From a candidate division WOR-3 bacterium (GTDB lineage: Bacteria; Hydrothermota; Tepidihabitantia; SM23-42): a stretch of DNA of 64,000 nt. The position numbers were made by a program, and so were the translations under genes. Positions 16,798 to 25,481 of this stretch are shown piece by piece; the stretch's first letter is position 1, and each line of letters starts with the position of its first letter. The notes under the pieces are model-generated. The model made no database searches and was not told the DNA's origin. It saw only the letters and a list, made by a program, of their open reading frames with translations. The stretch is taken from positions 74,637 to 138,636 of the forward strand of contig JAOUFJ010000002.1 of the NCBI GenBank assembly GCA_029858255.1, written 5' to 3'.

Positions 16798-16825
16798 TTG
16801 ATGGCTATTGAATAATCCATATAAT
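16798..16825 (+). promoter_or_regulatory. sigma70-type promoter for superoxide reductase
   Basis: TTGATG (16798-16803), a 16-bp spacer and TATAAT (16820-16825) lie between the desulforedoxin stop and the superoxide reductase ATG at 16846. A ribosome-binding site, AAAGGGGT, follows. Confidence 0.55.
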
Positions 16826-16845
16826 ATCAAAGAAAGGGGTATACA

Positions 16846-17241
16846 ATGAACGATATTTCTAACATATTCCAGTCTGCAGACTGGAAGAAAGAAAAACATG
16901 TTCCCGTTATTGAGGTGCCTGAAAAGGCGAGTAAGGGAAAGGATGTGGTAGTGAAAGTAACCGTTGGAAAGGAAATTGCGCATCCCAATACAACCGAACA
17001 TCACATTGCCTGGATCGACGTTTACTTCCATCCAGAAGGAAGTAAGTTCCCGTATAATCTTGGGCGTTTCGAGTTCGGCGCGCACGGTGCGTCGACTGAA
17101 GGACCCAATACCAGCACGGTCTACACCCACCCTGCGGCTATCGTCACCTTCAAGACCGATAAATCAGGCAGTATTTTCGCCATCTCTAACTGCAATATCC
17201 ACGGACTCTGGACAGATTCGCGCGAATTGAAGGTTGATTAG
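16846..17241 (+). CDS. sor: superoxide reductase (neelaredoxin type)
   Basis: A 131-residue superoxide reductase without an N-terminal desulforedoxin domain. Ligands of the Fe(His)4Cys centre are visible: H18 in EKHVP, H46 and H52 in HPNTTEHH, C116 and H119 in CNIHG, with E16 in the usual position. It converts superoxide to peroxide without making O2. The peroxide could be removed by the rubrerythrins and the peroxiredoxin encoded nearby. Confidence 0.95.
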   Translation: MNDISNIFQSADWKKEKHVPVIEVPEKASKGKDVVVKVTVGKEIAHPNTTEHHIAWIDVYFHPEGSKFPYNLGRFEFGAHGASTEGPNTSTVYTHPAAIVTFKTDKSGSIFAISNCNIHGLWTDSRELKVD

Positions 17242-17270
17242 ACCGAAACAATGCATCTGCTACAAGGAAC

Positions 17271-17678
17271 GTGAAGCCAATCTGCGACCATATCGGATTA
17301 TTCACTGCTAATGCCCAGAAGATGCAGGAGTTCTACATCCAGGCACTTGGTTTCGAACTCGGCAGTGAAACTATTCTCTCTGAATCGATTGTTGCCGATA
17401 TCTTTGGGATCGCAGCGGATTGCCGGTTCGTTAAACTGCACAAAGATGGCTTCATGATAGAGATTTTTGAACCTCTATCACTCCGGTTGCAGGAACAGAT
17501 GGCACATCGGGTCGGCATCAACCATTGGGGATACTGCGTGACTGAGCGAGATATCCTGCTCGAGACGCTGCGAAAAGGGAATGTTCCCATAATTGAAATA
17601 AAAAGAAACGGACGCATTGTCTATTTCCTGGCTGACCCTGATGGTAATAGAATCGAACTCCGGGAATGTCGTGAATAA
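17271..17678 (+). CDS. VOC-family (glyoxalase-fold) protein
   Basis: A 135-residue protein with the paired beta-alpha-beta-beta-beta fold of the vicinal oxygen chelate family. DHIGLF sits at the start, NHWGYC in the middle and DPDGNRIELRE at the end. Metal-ligand candidates are H6, H80 and the C-terminal Glu. The reaction cannot be deduced; relatives include lactoylglutathione lyases and dioxygenases. The start codon is GTG 17271, with AAGGA just upstream. Confidence 0.75.
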   Translation: MKPICDHIGLFTANAQKMQEFYIQALGFELGSETILSESIVADIFGIAADCRFVKLHKDGFMIEIFEPLSLRLQEQMAHRVGINHWGYCVTERDILLETLRKGNVPIIEIKRNGRIVYFLADPDGNRIELRECRE

Positions 17679-17747
17679 GACCGAGTCGGAAGACTCACCA
17701 GAATCGGCTATTGTTTGCCACTGTCATCACAGGAAAGGAGGATACTA

Positions 17748-18200
17748 ATGGTTAAGGTCGGCGAAGCAGCACCTGATTTTGTTTTGAAGGATCACAATAA
17801 GAATGAGGTAAAACTATCATCATTGAAGGGCAAGAAGGTACTTCTCTCATTTCATCCGCTTGCCTGGACAAAAATATGCGCCGAGCAGATGAAATCGCTG
17901 GAAGCGAACTTCCATACGTTTGAAAAACTCGGCACGATTGCACTTGGCCTCAGCGTTGACACGGTCCCATCGAAGCACGCCTGGACAAGAAAACTGGGCA
18001 TTGAAAAAACCCGGCTTTTGTCAGACTTCTGGCCCCATGGTGCCGTGGCAAAGACCTACGGCATCTTTCGTGAAAAAGAAGGATTTTCTGAGCGGGCAAA
18101 CATCATCATTGACGAGGACCAGAATGTCGTTTTTGTTAAGGTCTACGAGATATCCCAGCTGCCCGATATCGAAGAGATAAATAGTTTCCTGAGCAAATAG
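17748..18200 (+). CDS. peroxiredoxin (AhpC/TSA family)
   Basis: A 150-residue thiol peroxidase. The peroxidatic Cys is C44 in a PxxxTxxC motif (P37, T41, C44). I see no obvious resolving Cys near the C-terminus, so it may act as a 1-Cys or atypical enzyme. ATG 17748 is preferred because AAAGGAGG precedes it at the right distance. A rubrerythrin-like gene follows 12 nt after the stop, consistent with a peroxide-removal pair. Confidence 0.9.
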   Translation: MVKVGEAAPDFVLKDHNKNEVKLSSLKGKKVLLSFHPLAWTKICAEQMKSLEANFHTFEKLGTIALGLSVDTVPSKHAWTRKLGIEKTRLLSDFWPHGAVAKTYGIFREKEGFSERANIIIDEDQNVVFVKVYEISQLPDIEEINSFLSK

Positions 18201-18212
18201 AAAGGAGAAAAT

Positions 18213-18698
18213 ATGAGTAACGAAACAAAAGCAAAGCTAGACAGTCTTTTAACCGATGCAATGAATGCAGAAGCAGAAGCAAAGAAATTCTACATGGATG
18301 CGGCCGAGAAAGCGCAGAGCAATGCAGGTAAGAATCTCTTCAAGGAACTGGCTGAATTCGAGCAAGGTCATTATGATCGCATAAAGAAAATAATCGAATC
18401 CCGCAATACCGGTGTGACACTCACGGAAATCGTTCCATCCAAAGATATTTCCGTGAAGTCCGAAGTCGAAGGCCAGTTCGAGCCGAACAAAGACGAAGTA
18501 ATCAAGGTATTGACCATTGGTATCGAAGCCGAGAAGAAAGCTCAAGCAAAATACCTCGAGATAGCCAAGATCTCCGAAGACAACGAATCAAAAAGCATTT
18601 TCACTAATATGGCTGAGGAGGAACGAAAACATCAGTTGATACTCGAAGACCAGTTCTATAGCATGTCCAATAAAGGAAAAATAATCTGGGGTGACTGA
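18213..18698 (+). CDS. two-domain rubrerythrin/ferritin-like protein
   Basis: A 161-residue ferritin-like protein, the fifth in the island. The first half has AMNAEAEAKKFY and EFEQGHYDRI; the second has GIEAEKKAQAKY and EEERKHQLIL. It has no rubredoxin domain. It probably reduces peroxide or binds iron, taking electrons from a separate rubredoxin-type donor such as those fused in the Hrb or FTR proteins. It is 12 nt from the peroxiredoxin gene and has AAAGGAG before its ATG. Confidence 0.85.
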   Translation: MSNETKAKLDSLLTDAMNAEAEAKKFYMDAAEKAQSNAGKNLFKELAEFEQGHYDRIKKIIESRNTGVTLTEIVPSKDISVKSEVEGQFEPNKDEVIKVLTIGIEAEKKAQAKYLEIAKISEDNESKSIFTNMAEEERKHQLILEDQFYSMSNKGKIIWGD

Positions 18699-18709
18699 AC
18701 GGTGTTAAT

Positions 18710-19291
18710 GTGAATGTCAAAGACGCAATAAAAGAAAGAAGGGCTTACCGCTCGCTGGAGCATACCGAAATAACCAGTCAGTTGATTGAGGATTTAGCCC
18801 AGAGCGCGCGGCTTTTCTGCTCATGCTTCAATAATCAACCCTGGCGGTATGTATTTGTTTACGACAGGACGGTACTTAAACAAGTACACGAGGCACTCTC
18901 AAGCGGTAATGAATGGGCACGGGCGGCTTCAATGATCATTGCGGTCTTCAGTAAACCAGAACTCGATTGTGTGATCAGGGACCGGAAGTACTACCTCTTC
19001 GATACGGGAATGGCTACAGCTGCTATAATACTGCGCGCGACCGAATTAGGACTCGTTGCCCATCCGATTGCCGGGTTCAGCCCAAAGAAAACAAGGGAAA
19101 TACTCAACATCCCGGAAAGCATGGAAGTAATCACGCTCGTTATCGTCGGCAAGCACTCTAAATCGATCAGTCCTTTGCTTTCTGATAAACAAATAACTGC
19201 CGAAAGAGAGCGACCCGAAAGAATGCCTGTGGAAAAATTCATCCATCTGAATCGCTACAAGGAACAGAGTGCGCAAGAAAATATCACGTAG
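18710..19291 (+). CDS. nitroreductase-family flavoprotein
   Basis: A 193-residue FMN-dependent nitroreductase-family protein. The N-terminal RRAYRSL motif contacts FMN phosphate, and [11 protein letters not shown] matches the second conserved block. [19 protein letters not shown] segment precedes the C-terminal region. The substrate is unknown. The start is GTG 18710, since the ATG at 18708 reads straight into TGA. Its end overlaps the next gene by 23 nt. Confidence 0.85.
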   Translation: MNVKDAIKERRAYRSLEHTEITSQLIEDLAQSARLFCSCFNNQPWRYVFVYDRTVLKQVHEALSSGNEWARAASMIIAVFSKPELDCVIRDRKYYLFDTGMATAAIILRATELGLVAHPIAGFSPKKTREILNIPESMEVITLVIVGKHSKSISPLLSDKQITAERERPERMPVEKFIHLNRYKEQSAQENIT

Positions 19292-21377
19292 CCGCCTGCT
19301 CAGCGAAAAAAGTCCGTACCTTCAACAACATGCCAACAACCCCGTGGATTGGTACCCCTGGGGTAAAGAAGCCTTCGACAAAGCGCGTGCAGAAAACAAA
19401 CCCGTTTTTCTATCCATCGGTTATTCAACATGTCATTGGTGTCATGTCATGGAGCGAGAGTCGTTCGAAGATGATGACGTCGCACGTTTGATGAACGAGA
19501 CTTTCGTCTCTATAAAAGTGGATCGTGAAGAAAGACCCGATATCGATGACTACTACATGACGGTCTGTCAAGTCATGACCGGCACCGGTGGCTGGCCGTT
19601 AACAGTAATCATGACCCCGGAAAGAAAACCCTTTTTTGCCACTACATACATACCAAAGGAGAGCAAGTACGGCCGTACAGGATTAATGCAACTCATACCA
19701 GGGATCGGTACAGCATGGCGAAATCAACGGAGCGATATTGTCAAATCGACCGAGGTAATATCCGAGCACTTAAGACAGTTGACGGTGAATAGTACCGGCA
19801 GGGAAATGAATCCTGGAATAATCAAGGAGACATACCATAAACTTCGCAGCACATACGACCCATCGGCGGGTGGGTTTGGAAATGCACCGAAATTCCCCAC
19901 ACCGCAAAATGTGTTGTTCCTGCTGCGCTACTTCATAGAAACTGCCGATGCCGAATCCCTCAAGATGGTTGAGCACACACTCAAATCAATGAGAATGGGA
20001 GGCATCTACGACCAGATCGGATTCGGTTTTCACCGTTATTCGACAGATTCGCACTGGCGCTTGCCTCATTTCGAGAAGATGCTTTATGACCAGGCGCTTC
20101 TGATCATTGTCTACAATGAGGCTTTCCAGATCACAAGAAATGTTTTATATCGCGATACCGTTCATGAAATTATTACGTATGTACTGCGCGACATGCAATC
20201 CCAGGAAGGCGTGTTCTACAGCGCTGAAGATGCAGATAGCGAAGGTCAGGAAGGAAAATACTACATATGGACCGAACCCGAGATCCGTAAGATTCTTGAT
20301 CCCCCAGAGTATGATCTCATCGTAAGAACATTCAACATAGAAAATGACGGCAACTACGAAGATGAGGTATCACGCGCCCGTAACGGGCATAATCTGCTTT
20401 ACAGGAGTCACACCGATGAAACCCTGGCCAGGGAATTCGGTATCTCGATCAAGGCATTCAATGAGCGCTTGCATGCTGCACGCGAAAAGATGTTCGCCTA
20501 CAGAACAGAAAGAATACGCCCTCAGATGGATACAAAAGTACTGTGTGATTGGAACGGTCTTATGATCGCAGCCCTCTCAAAAGCGGCACGCCTCTTTGGT
20601 GATGCGAAATTCAAGCACGCGGCAATGAGGGCAGCCGATTTCATTCTCGCCAACATGCGCTCATCTGATGGTCACTTGTTTCACCGGTACATCGATGGAG
20701 AAGTTGCCGTCACGGGGTTCCTCGATGACTACGCCTTCTTGATCTGGGGACTGACCGAATTATACCAGTCAACATTTGAACCGCGCTATCTGAAAACAGC
20801 CCTGGAACTCAGCGAAAAGTCCTGCGCAATATTTGGGGATGAGGAACATGGCGCATTCTTCTCAACGCCTGCGGATAACGAACTTCCTGTCCGTAGTAAG
20901 AAAGCCTACGATGGTGCGATCCCTTCCGGTAATTCTATCATGGCATTCAATCTAATACGACTGGGCAGAATCACCGGGCAACATGACTTGGAGGATAAAG
21001 CATCAACGATATTCGATTCTTTCGGAAACCAGATCCAGAATCAGCCACTAAGCCACATATACATGCTGGCTGCTTTCAAACAGCTGCTCTCCCCCGCACC
21101 GAACATAGTGATCTACGGCGACAAAGAAAGCGATGCTACAATGGAGATGCTTCGCGTCATTCATAATTCAAGGAGGGTCGATTCCACTACCCTGATGCTA
21201 CCTGCCGGCGAGGAAGCCGAAACGTCATATATGAAGGGGTTTACAAAGGGGTTGAGACCGGTGGATGGCAGAACAACTGCCTATGTATGCCAGGGCTACA
21301 AATGTGATAAACCCGCGACCGACATAAAGGAATTAGCGCGGATCATTGAACCTCGTACCGAAGATGCCAGCGGATAA
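19269..21377 (+). CDS. YyaL/DUF255 thioredoxin-domain protein with (alpha/alpha)6 barrel
   Basis: A 702-residue protein of the YyaL/SPATA20 family. The N-terminus has the family start [17 protein letters not shown] and a thioredoxin-like CHWC motif (C55, C58) followed by HVMERESF. The rest resembles an N-acylglucosamine epimerase-like alpha/alpha barrel. The enzyme's reaction is not established. The start GTG 19269 lies inside the nitroreductase gene, implying co-translation. It fits the thiol-redox theme of the island. Confidence 0.9.
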   Translation: MRKKISRSRLLSEKSPYLQQHANNPVDWYPWGKEAFDKARAENKPVFLSIGYSTCHWCHVMERESFEDDDVARLMNETFVSIKVDREERPDIDDYYMTVCQVMTGTGGWPLTVIMTPERKPFFATTYIPKESKYGRTGLMQLIPGIGTAWRNQRSDIVKSTEVISEHLRQLTVNSTGREMNPGIIKETYHKLRSTYDPSAGGFGNAPKFPTPQNVLFLLRYFIETADAESLKMVEHTLKSMRMGGIYDQIGFGFHRYSTDSHWRLPHFEKMLYDQALLIIVYNEAFQITRNVLYRDTVHEIITYVLRDMQSQEGVFYSAEDADSEGQEGKYYIWTEPEIRKILDPPEYDLIVRTFNIENDGNYEDEVSRARNGHNLLYRSHTDETLAREFGISIKAFNERLHAAREKMFAYRTERIRPQMDTKVLCDWNGLMIAALSKAARLFGDAKFKHAAMRAADFILANMRSSDGHLFHRYIDGEVAVTGFLDDYAFLIWGLTELYQSTFEPRYLKTALELSEKSCAIFGDEEHGAFFSTPADNELPVRSKKAYDGAIPSGNSIMAFNLIRLGRITGQHDLEDKASTIFDSFGNQIQNQPLSHIYMLAAFKQLLSPAPNIVIYGDKESDATMEMLRVIHNSRRVDSTTLMLPAGEEAETSYMKGFTKGLRPVDGRTTAYVCQGYKCDKPATDIKELARIIEPRTEDASG

Positions 21378-21419
21378 ACCATATACTATGCGAGCTGTCT
21401 AAAATTGTGAGGAGGTTAT

Positions 21420-22082
21420 ATGTCTTTACTTGACGAGAACATTAAAGATCAAGTTAAAAATATGTTCAAGGATTTGGTGAATCCGGTAAAACTCGTTGTC
21501 TTTACGCAGGATTCTCTATCGTATGCTCCCGGGCTTGAATGCGAAAACTGCAAGGATAACCGTCTTTTGATGGATGAAGTCGCAGGATTATCCGAAAAGA
21601 TAAGTGTCGAAGTCTTTGACTTCGTGAATGATAAGAACAAGGTGGAGGAGTATGGCATTGACAAAATACCGGCAACGGTTGTGAAGGGTGAAAAAGACTC
21701 GGGTATCAGGATCTACGGCATGCCGGCGGGGTATGAATTCCCAACATTGCTCAGTGCGATAAAAATGGTTTCCACGGCGATCACCGAACTATCCGATGCT
21801 ACACGAAGCAAGCTCAAGGCAATAACCAAGCCGGTGCATCTGCAGGTCTTCGTTACTCTAACGTGTCCGTATTGTGCTTCTGCTGCAAGCCTTGCACACG
21901 AGCTTGCATACGAGAGCGAAATGGTGAAAGCAGATGTAATAAATACGCAAGAATTTCCACAACTCGCCCAACGGTATAACGTTTTCGCGGTACCTAAAAC
22001 AGTGGTAAACGAAACTATACAATTCGAGGGTGCTTTGCCGGAAGAAAGATTTCTCGCAAAGGCACTGGAATCTCAGAAATAA
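21420..22082 (+). CDS. protein disulfide oxidoreductase (PDO-like, two thioredoxin folds)
   Basis: A 220-residue protein with two thioredoxin-fold units, as in archaeal PDO and the N-terminus of AhpF. The first unit has CENC (C41, C44) and the second CPYC (C149, C152). Such proteins shuttle disulfides in the cytoplasm and often link a reductase to peroxiredoxin. GGAGGTT precedes the ATG. It may complete a thiol chain with the FTR, glutaredoxin and peroxiredoxin encoded upstream. Confidence 0.88.
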   Translation: MSLLDENIKDQVKNMFKDLVNPVKLVVFTQDSLSYAPGLECENCKDNRLLMDEVAGLSEKISVEVFDFVNDKNKVEEYGIDKIPATVVKGEKDSGIRIYGMPAGYEFPTLLSAIKMVSTAITELSDATRSKLKAITKPVHLQVFVTLTCPYCASAASLAHELAYESEMVKADVINTQEFPQLAQRYNVFAVPKTVVNETIQFEGALPEERFLAKALESQK

Positions 22083-22112
22083 CAACGTGCTGCAGAAACG
22101 GAGAGAGATGAC

Positions 22113-22922
22113 ATGCAGTCAGACAAAGTAGACAGCGAAATAAGAATCGCAGAGAACCTTCAGAAAATCAAGAATCGATTGCTGGTTTTCTCGGGAAAGG
22201 GCGGTGTCGGTAAAAGCACCGTAGCGGCGAACCTTGGTCTGGCACTTAGCGAGAGAAAACTCAGGGTTGGACTGATAGACATCGATATCCACGGTCCTAA
22301 TCTCGCAAAAATGCTTGGCGCAGAGGGAAAGAAACTTCAACCTTCCGAAGAAAATAGAATAGTTCCGCTGAAAATTACCAGTAACCTGTCTCTGGTGTCT
22401 ATATCATTCTTCCTGCATAACTTCGATAATCCCGTCATATGGCGCGGACCCCTCAAAATGAAACTGATACAGCAGTTTCTCGGTGATGTGGTATGGGGCG
22501 AACTCGATTGGCTGATAATTGACTCACCGCCCGGAACCGGCGATGAACCACTATCAGTGGCGCAGCTCATCCCCGCGACCGGTGCAATCATTGTAACAAC
22601 ACCGCAGGAAGTATCATTGATGGATTCGCGGAAAGCTGTAAATTTCGCGCGTGTGCTCAAACTCCGGACATTCGGCATTATTGAAAACATGAGCGGATTG
22701 GATTGTCCGCACTGCGGTAAGAGAATTGACATATTCGGAAGCGGAGGAGGAGAAAGAACAGCCCGAGACCTTGGTGTGCCGTTTCTGGGTAAAATACCGA
22801 TGGACCCGGGCATTGTATCACTTGCTGATGAGGGAAAACCATTTATCACTTACAGACCCGATTCGGCGGCAGCAGAGGCATTTGGTAGGATCATAGACAA
22901 AATTATTACGGCAGCTAAATAG
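22113..22922 (+). CDS. Mrp/ApbC-type P-loop ATPase for Fe-S cluster transfer
   Basis: A 269-residue Mrp/NBP35 NTPase. The deviant Walker A motif GKGGVGKST is at residues 28-36, and a CxxC (C198, C201 in CPHCG) can hold a bridging [4Fe-4S] cluster. It lacks the N-terminal DUF59 domain of longer Mrp proteins. It likely transfers clusters to target proteins, closing the Fe-S/redox island. After its stop, 22923-23019 contains no recognisable gene or terminator hairpin. Confidence 0.93.
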   Translation: MQSDKVDSEIRIAENLQKIKNRLLVFSGKGGVGKSTVAANLGLALSERKLRVGLIDIDIHGPNLAKMLGAEGKKLQPSEENRIVPLKITSNLSLVSISFFLHNFDNPVIWRGPLKMKLIQQFLGDVVWGELDWLIIDSPPGTGDEPLSVAQLIPATGAIIVTTPQEVSLMDSRKAVNFARVLKLRTFGIIENMSGLDCPHCGKRIDIFGSGGGERTARDLGVPFLGKIPMDPGIVSLADEGKPFITYRPDSAAAEAFGRIIDKIITAAK

Positions 22923-23019
22923 TCCCCTTTTTTGCCACACAACGCTCGTAGACACTTTAAAAGATAAGATATATGTTATTGCGCAGTAAATTCTTCGGTG
23001 GAGTTAAATGCCTGATTTC

Positions 23020-23047
23020 TTGACAAAAGAGAAATATCATTTATAAT
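23020..23047 (+). promoter_or_regulatory. near-consensus sigma70 promoter for otsAB
   Basis: A perfect TTGACA (23020-23025), a 16-bp spacer and a perfect TATAAT (23042-23047). Transcription would begin near 23054, so the leader before GTG 23059 or ATG 23080 is very short. Confidence 0.75.
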
Positions 23048-23058
23048 AGGAAAAGCGA

Positions 23059-23068
23059 GTGTATACAC
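23059..23068. promoter_or_regulatory. GTGTATACAC palindrome at the otsAB transcription start
   Basis: A perfect 10-bp palindrome lies about 5 nt after the predicted transcription start and just before ATG 23080. It could be a repressor half-site or operator; one copy only, so support is weak. Confidence 0.3.
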
Positions 23069-23079
23069 TCAAAACCACT

Positions 23080-25260
23080 ATGAAAAAAATCCTTGTAATA
23101 TCGAATCGGCTCCCTGTTACTGTTACGAAAAGAGAACGTCAGCTGAGATTCAACCCTAGCGTTGGTGGGCTTGCGACCGGATTGAGCTCGCTCTCACGAT
23201 CATACGAGAACATCTGGATAGGATGGCCCGGCATTGCTCTTGAGCGCGTTGAACGAGAGAAAAAGCAGATAACTCGCAGGCTGAGGAAAGACAATTGCCA
23301 TCCTGTTTTCATAAAGCAGAACGATATGGAGAACTATTACTACGGTTTCTGCAACCGAACAATCTGGCCGCTGTTCCATTATTTCACGCAATACTCTATT
23401 TACAACAGGAAGAACTGGAATTCTTATCTGAAAGTAAATCAAATGTTCTGTAGTGAGATATTAAAAATTGCAGGACCTGACGATATCATCTGGGTCCACG
23501 ACTATCACCTGATGTTATTACCACAACTCATAAGGAAGAAAATGCCCCATGCAACAATTGGATTCTTTCTGCACATACCTTTTCCATCTTCGGAAGTTTT
23601 CCGCATTCTCCCGCCTCGCAAGGAGATCGTACGGGGCATATTAGGTTCCGACCTTATAGGGTTCCACACGTATGATTACGCTCACCATTTCATTCAGACC
23701 ACAAGACGGCTGTTGGGATACGAACATAGTAAAGCCCAGATAAACATTGATAACCGTATCGTGAAGGTCGATGCATTTCCCATGGGGATAGACTTTGATG
23801 CATTTAATCAGGCTGAGGATGATGCCACTGTCCAGCGTGAAATAAAGAAAATAAGAAGGCGCGTCGGCGATAGGAAAATCATCATTTCCATCGACCGGTT
23901 AGATTATACAAAAGGAATAGCACAAAGGCTCGAGGCTTTTGACCATTTCCTCGATACGAACCCGAAATACCGAGAAAAGGTCTCTCTGATCCTCGTCGCC
24001 GTACCGTCCCGTACGGGCGTTGAGCAATATGCACTACTAAAACGTGAAGTAGACGAACTCATCAGCAGGATAAATGGAAAATACGGAACCATTGGCTGGC
24101 TGCCGATATGGTATCTGTATCGCTTTCTGCCATTCAAGAATCTGGTACCGTTATACAGTGTCGGTGATGTCGCTCTGGTAACGCCTATACGAGATGGCAT
24201 GAATCTCATCGCGAAAGAATATCTGGCGACAAAAAAAGACAAAAAAGGCGTTCTGATTCTGAGCGAGATGGCAGGAGCCTCAAAAGTTCTGGGCGAAGCG
24301 ATAATCGTCAATCCAAACAACAAGGAAGAGATCGGCGCAGCAATTAGAACGGCACTCCAGATGCCTGAGAAAGAACAGGTACGAAGAAATGATGTCATGC
24401 AAAAACGTCTCAAACGCTACAATGTTGAACGCTGGGCGCATGATTTCATCGATGTGCTCTTACGAACAAAACAGAAACAATCCGAAATGATATCAAAAAA
24501 CCTGGACCTTGAAATTTCAAGAAAAATGATCAAGGACTGCCGGTCGAGACGGAATAGATTGCTACTGCTCGACTACGATGGGACTCTTGTTCCATTCGTA
24601 TCAGAGCCCTCCAGAGCAGCCCCCGACAGAGAAATCACCAACATCATCAGAAAACTTGCGGCTAACCCGAAGAACACGGTAGTCATCGTAAGCGGAAGAG
24701 ATCGCCAGACGCTCGATAACTGGTTCGGCAATTTGAATCTCGGGATGATCGCTGAACATGGCGCGTGGTTCAAGGAAAGATCAAACAAATGGCGAATGAT
24801 AAAACACTTGAAAAACGACTGGAAAGAACAGATAAGGCCAATACTGGAACTATATGTCGACCGCACGCCTGGTGCCCGCATCGAAGAAAAGGAATTCTCC
24901 CTTGTCTGGCATCACCGAAAAACAGACGAAAGATTGGGGGAACGCAGGGCGAGCGATCTAAAAGAAAGATTGATCGATATCGTCACTCCAATCAATCTGA
25001 GTATACTTGAGGGGAGCAAAGTCATCGAAGTAAAGAACAGCGGCGTCAACAAAGGCATTGCCGCACAGAGATGGCTGGGCAAGCAACATTATGATTTCAT
25101 TTTGGCAATCGGTGATGACTGGACCGATGAAGACACCTTTGAGGCGGTGCCTGAATCAGCATACTCCATTAAAGTCGGTATCGGTTACACAAAGGCAAGA
25201 TACACAATACCTTCACAAAAGGATGCGCGCGATCTCTTGAAAGAATTAGCCAAGTGTTAA
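23080..25260 (+). CDS. otsAB: fused trehalose-6-phosphate synthase/phosphatase (OtsA-OtsB)
   Basis: A 726-residue bifunctional enzyme making trehalose from UDP-glucose and glucose-6-phosphate. The N-terminal GT20 domain (about 1-480) has SNRLPVT, WVHDYHLML and LDYTKGI. The C-terminal HAD phosphatase domain starts at DYDGT (498-502) and ends with GDDWTDEDTFE. Normally these are separate bacterial genes; fusions occur in some lineages. ATG 23080 gives the usual family N-terminus (MKKILVISNRLP). GTG 23059 is in frame and has a weak AGGA upstream, so the start is uncertain. Confidence 0.95.
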   Translation: MKKILVISNRLPVTVTKRERQLRFNPSVGGLATGLSSLSRSYENIWIGWPGIALERVEREKKQITRRLRKDNCHPVFIKQNDMENYYYGFCNRTIWPLFHYFTQYSIYNRKNWNSYLKVNQMFCSEILKIAGPDDIIWVHDYHLMLLPQLIRKKMPHATIGFFLHIPFPSSEVFRILPPRKEIVRGILGSDLIGFHTYDYAHHFIQTTRRLLGYEHSKAQINIDNRIVKVDAFPMGIDFDAFNQAEDDATVQREIKKIRRRVGDRKIIISIDRLDYTKGIAQRLEAFDHFLDTNPKYREKVSLILVAVPSRTGVEQYALLKREVDELISRINGKYGTIGWLPIWYLYRFLPFKNLVPLYSVGDVALVTPIRDGMNLIAKEYLATKKDKKGVLILSEMAGASKVLGEAIIVNPNNKEEIGAAIRTALQMPEKEQVRRNDVMQKRLKRYNVERWAHDFIDVLLRTKQKQSEMISKNLDLEISRKMIKDCRSRRNRLLLLDYDGTLVPFVSEPSRAAPDREITNIIRKLAANPKNTVVIVSGRDRQTLDNWFGNLNLGMIAEHGAWFKERSNKWRMIKHLKNDWKEQIRPILELYVDRTPGARIEEKEFSLVWHHRKTDERLGERRASDLKERLIDIVTPINLSILEGSKVIEVKNSGVNKGIAAQRWLGKQHYDFILAIGDDWTDEDTFEAVPESAYSIKVGIGYTKARYTIPSQKDARDLLKELAKC

Positions 25261-25391
25261 ATTCCGGGGAAGCATCCGTCTGCATCATTGTCGTTGAAAC
25301 AAAAATGCCACTTTTTTTTCACAAATGCTGCCACACCAACAGCTTGAGTGAATATTTTCATACTCGCCCTTAAAAAACCATTCTATATGAC

Positions 25392-25419
25392 TTGAAAAAG
25401 ACAATCCAGTGTGTATAAT
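25392..25419 (+). promoter_or_regulatory. sigma70-type promoter for treT
   Basis: TTGAAA (25392-25397), 16-bp spacer and perfect TATAAT (25414-25419). A second, weaker candidate (TTGACT at 25428, CATAAT at 25452, 18-bp spacer) follows. The 220-nt gap 25261-25481 shows no gene. Confidence 0.6.
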
Positions 25420-25447
25420 ATGCGGTATTGACTCCTAGAATGAGGAC

Positions 25448-25467
25448 ATAGCATAATGAGATGCTAT
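25448..25467. promoter_or_regulatory. 7-bp inverted repeat in the treT leader
   Basis: ATAGCAT (25448-25454) and ATGCTAT (25461-25467) are perfect inverted copies separated by 6 nt, about 30 nt after the predicted start site and immediately before the ribosome-binding region. It may be an operator or a leader hairpin affecting translation. Confidence 0.4.
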
Positions 25468-25481
25468 ATTAGAAAGGGACT

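Noticed and set aside
17683-17696. GAGTC/GACTC mini-hairpin before the peroxiredoxin gene
   Set aside because: Only five pairs, no T-run and no second copy; expected by chance.
25261-25391. T-rich stretch after otsAB as an intrinsic terminator
   Set aside because: The run of eight T (about 25313-25320) is not preceded by a stable stem.
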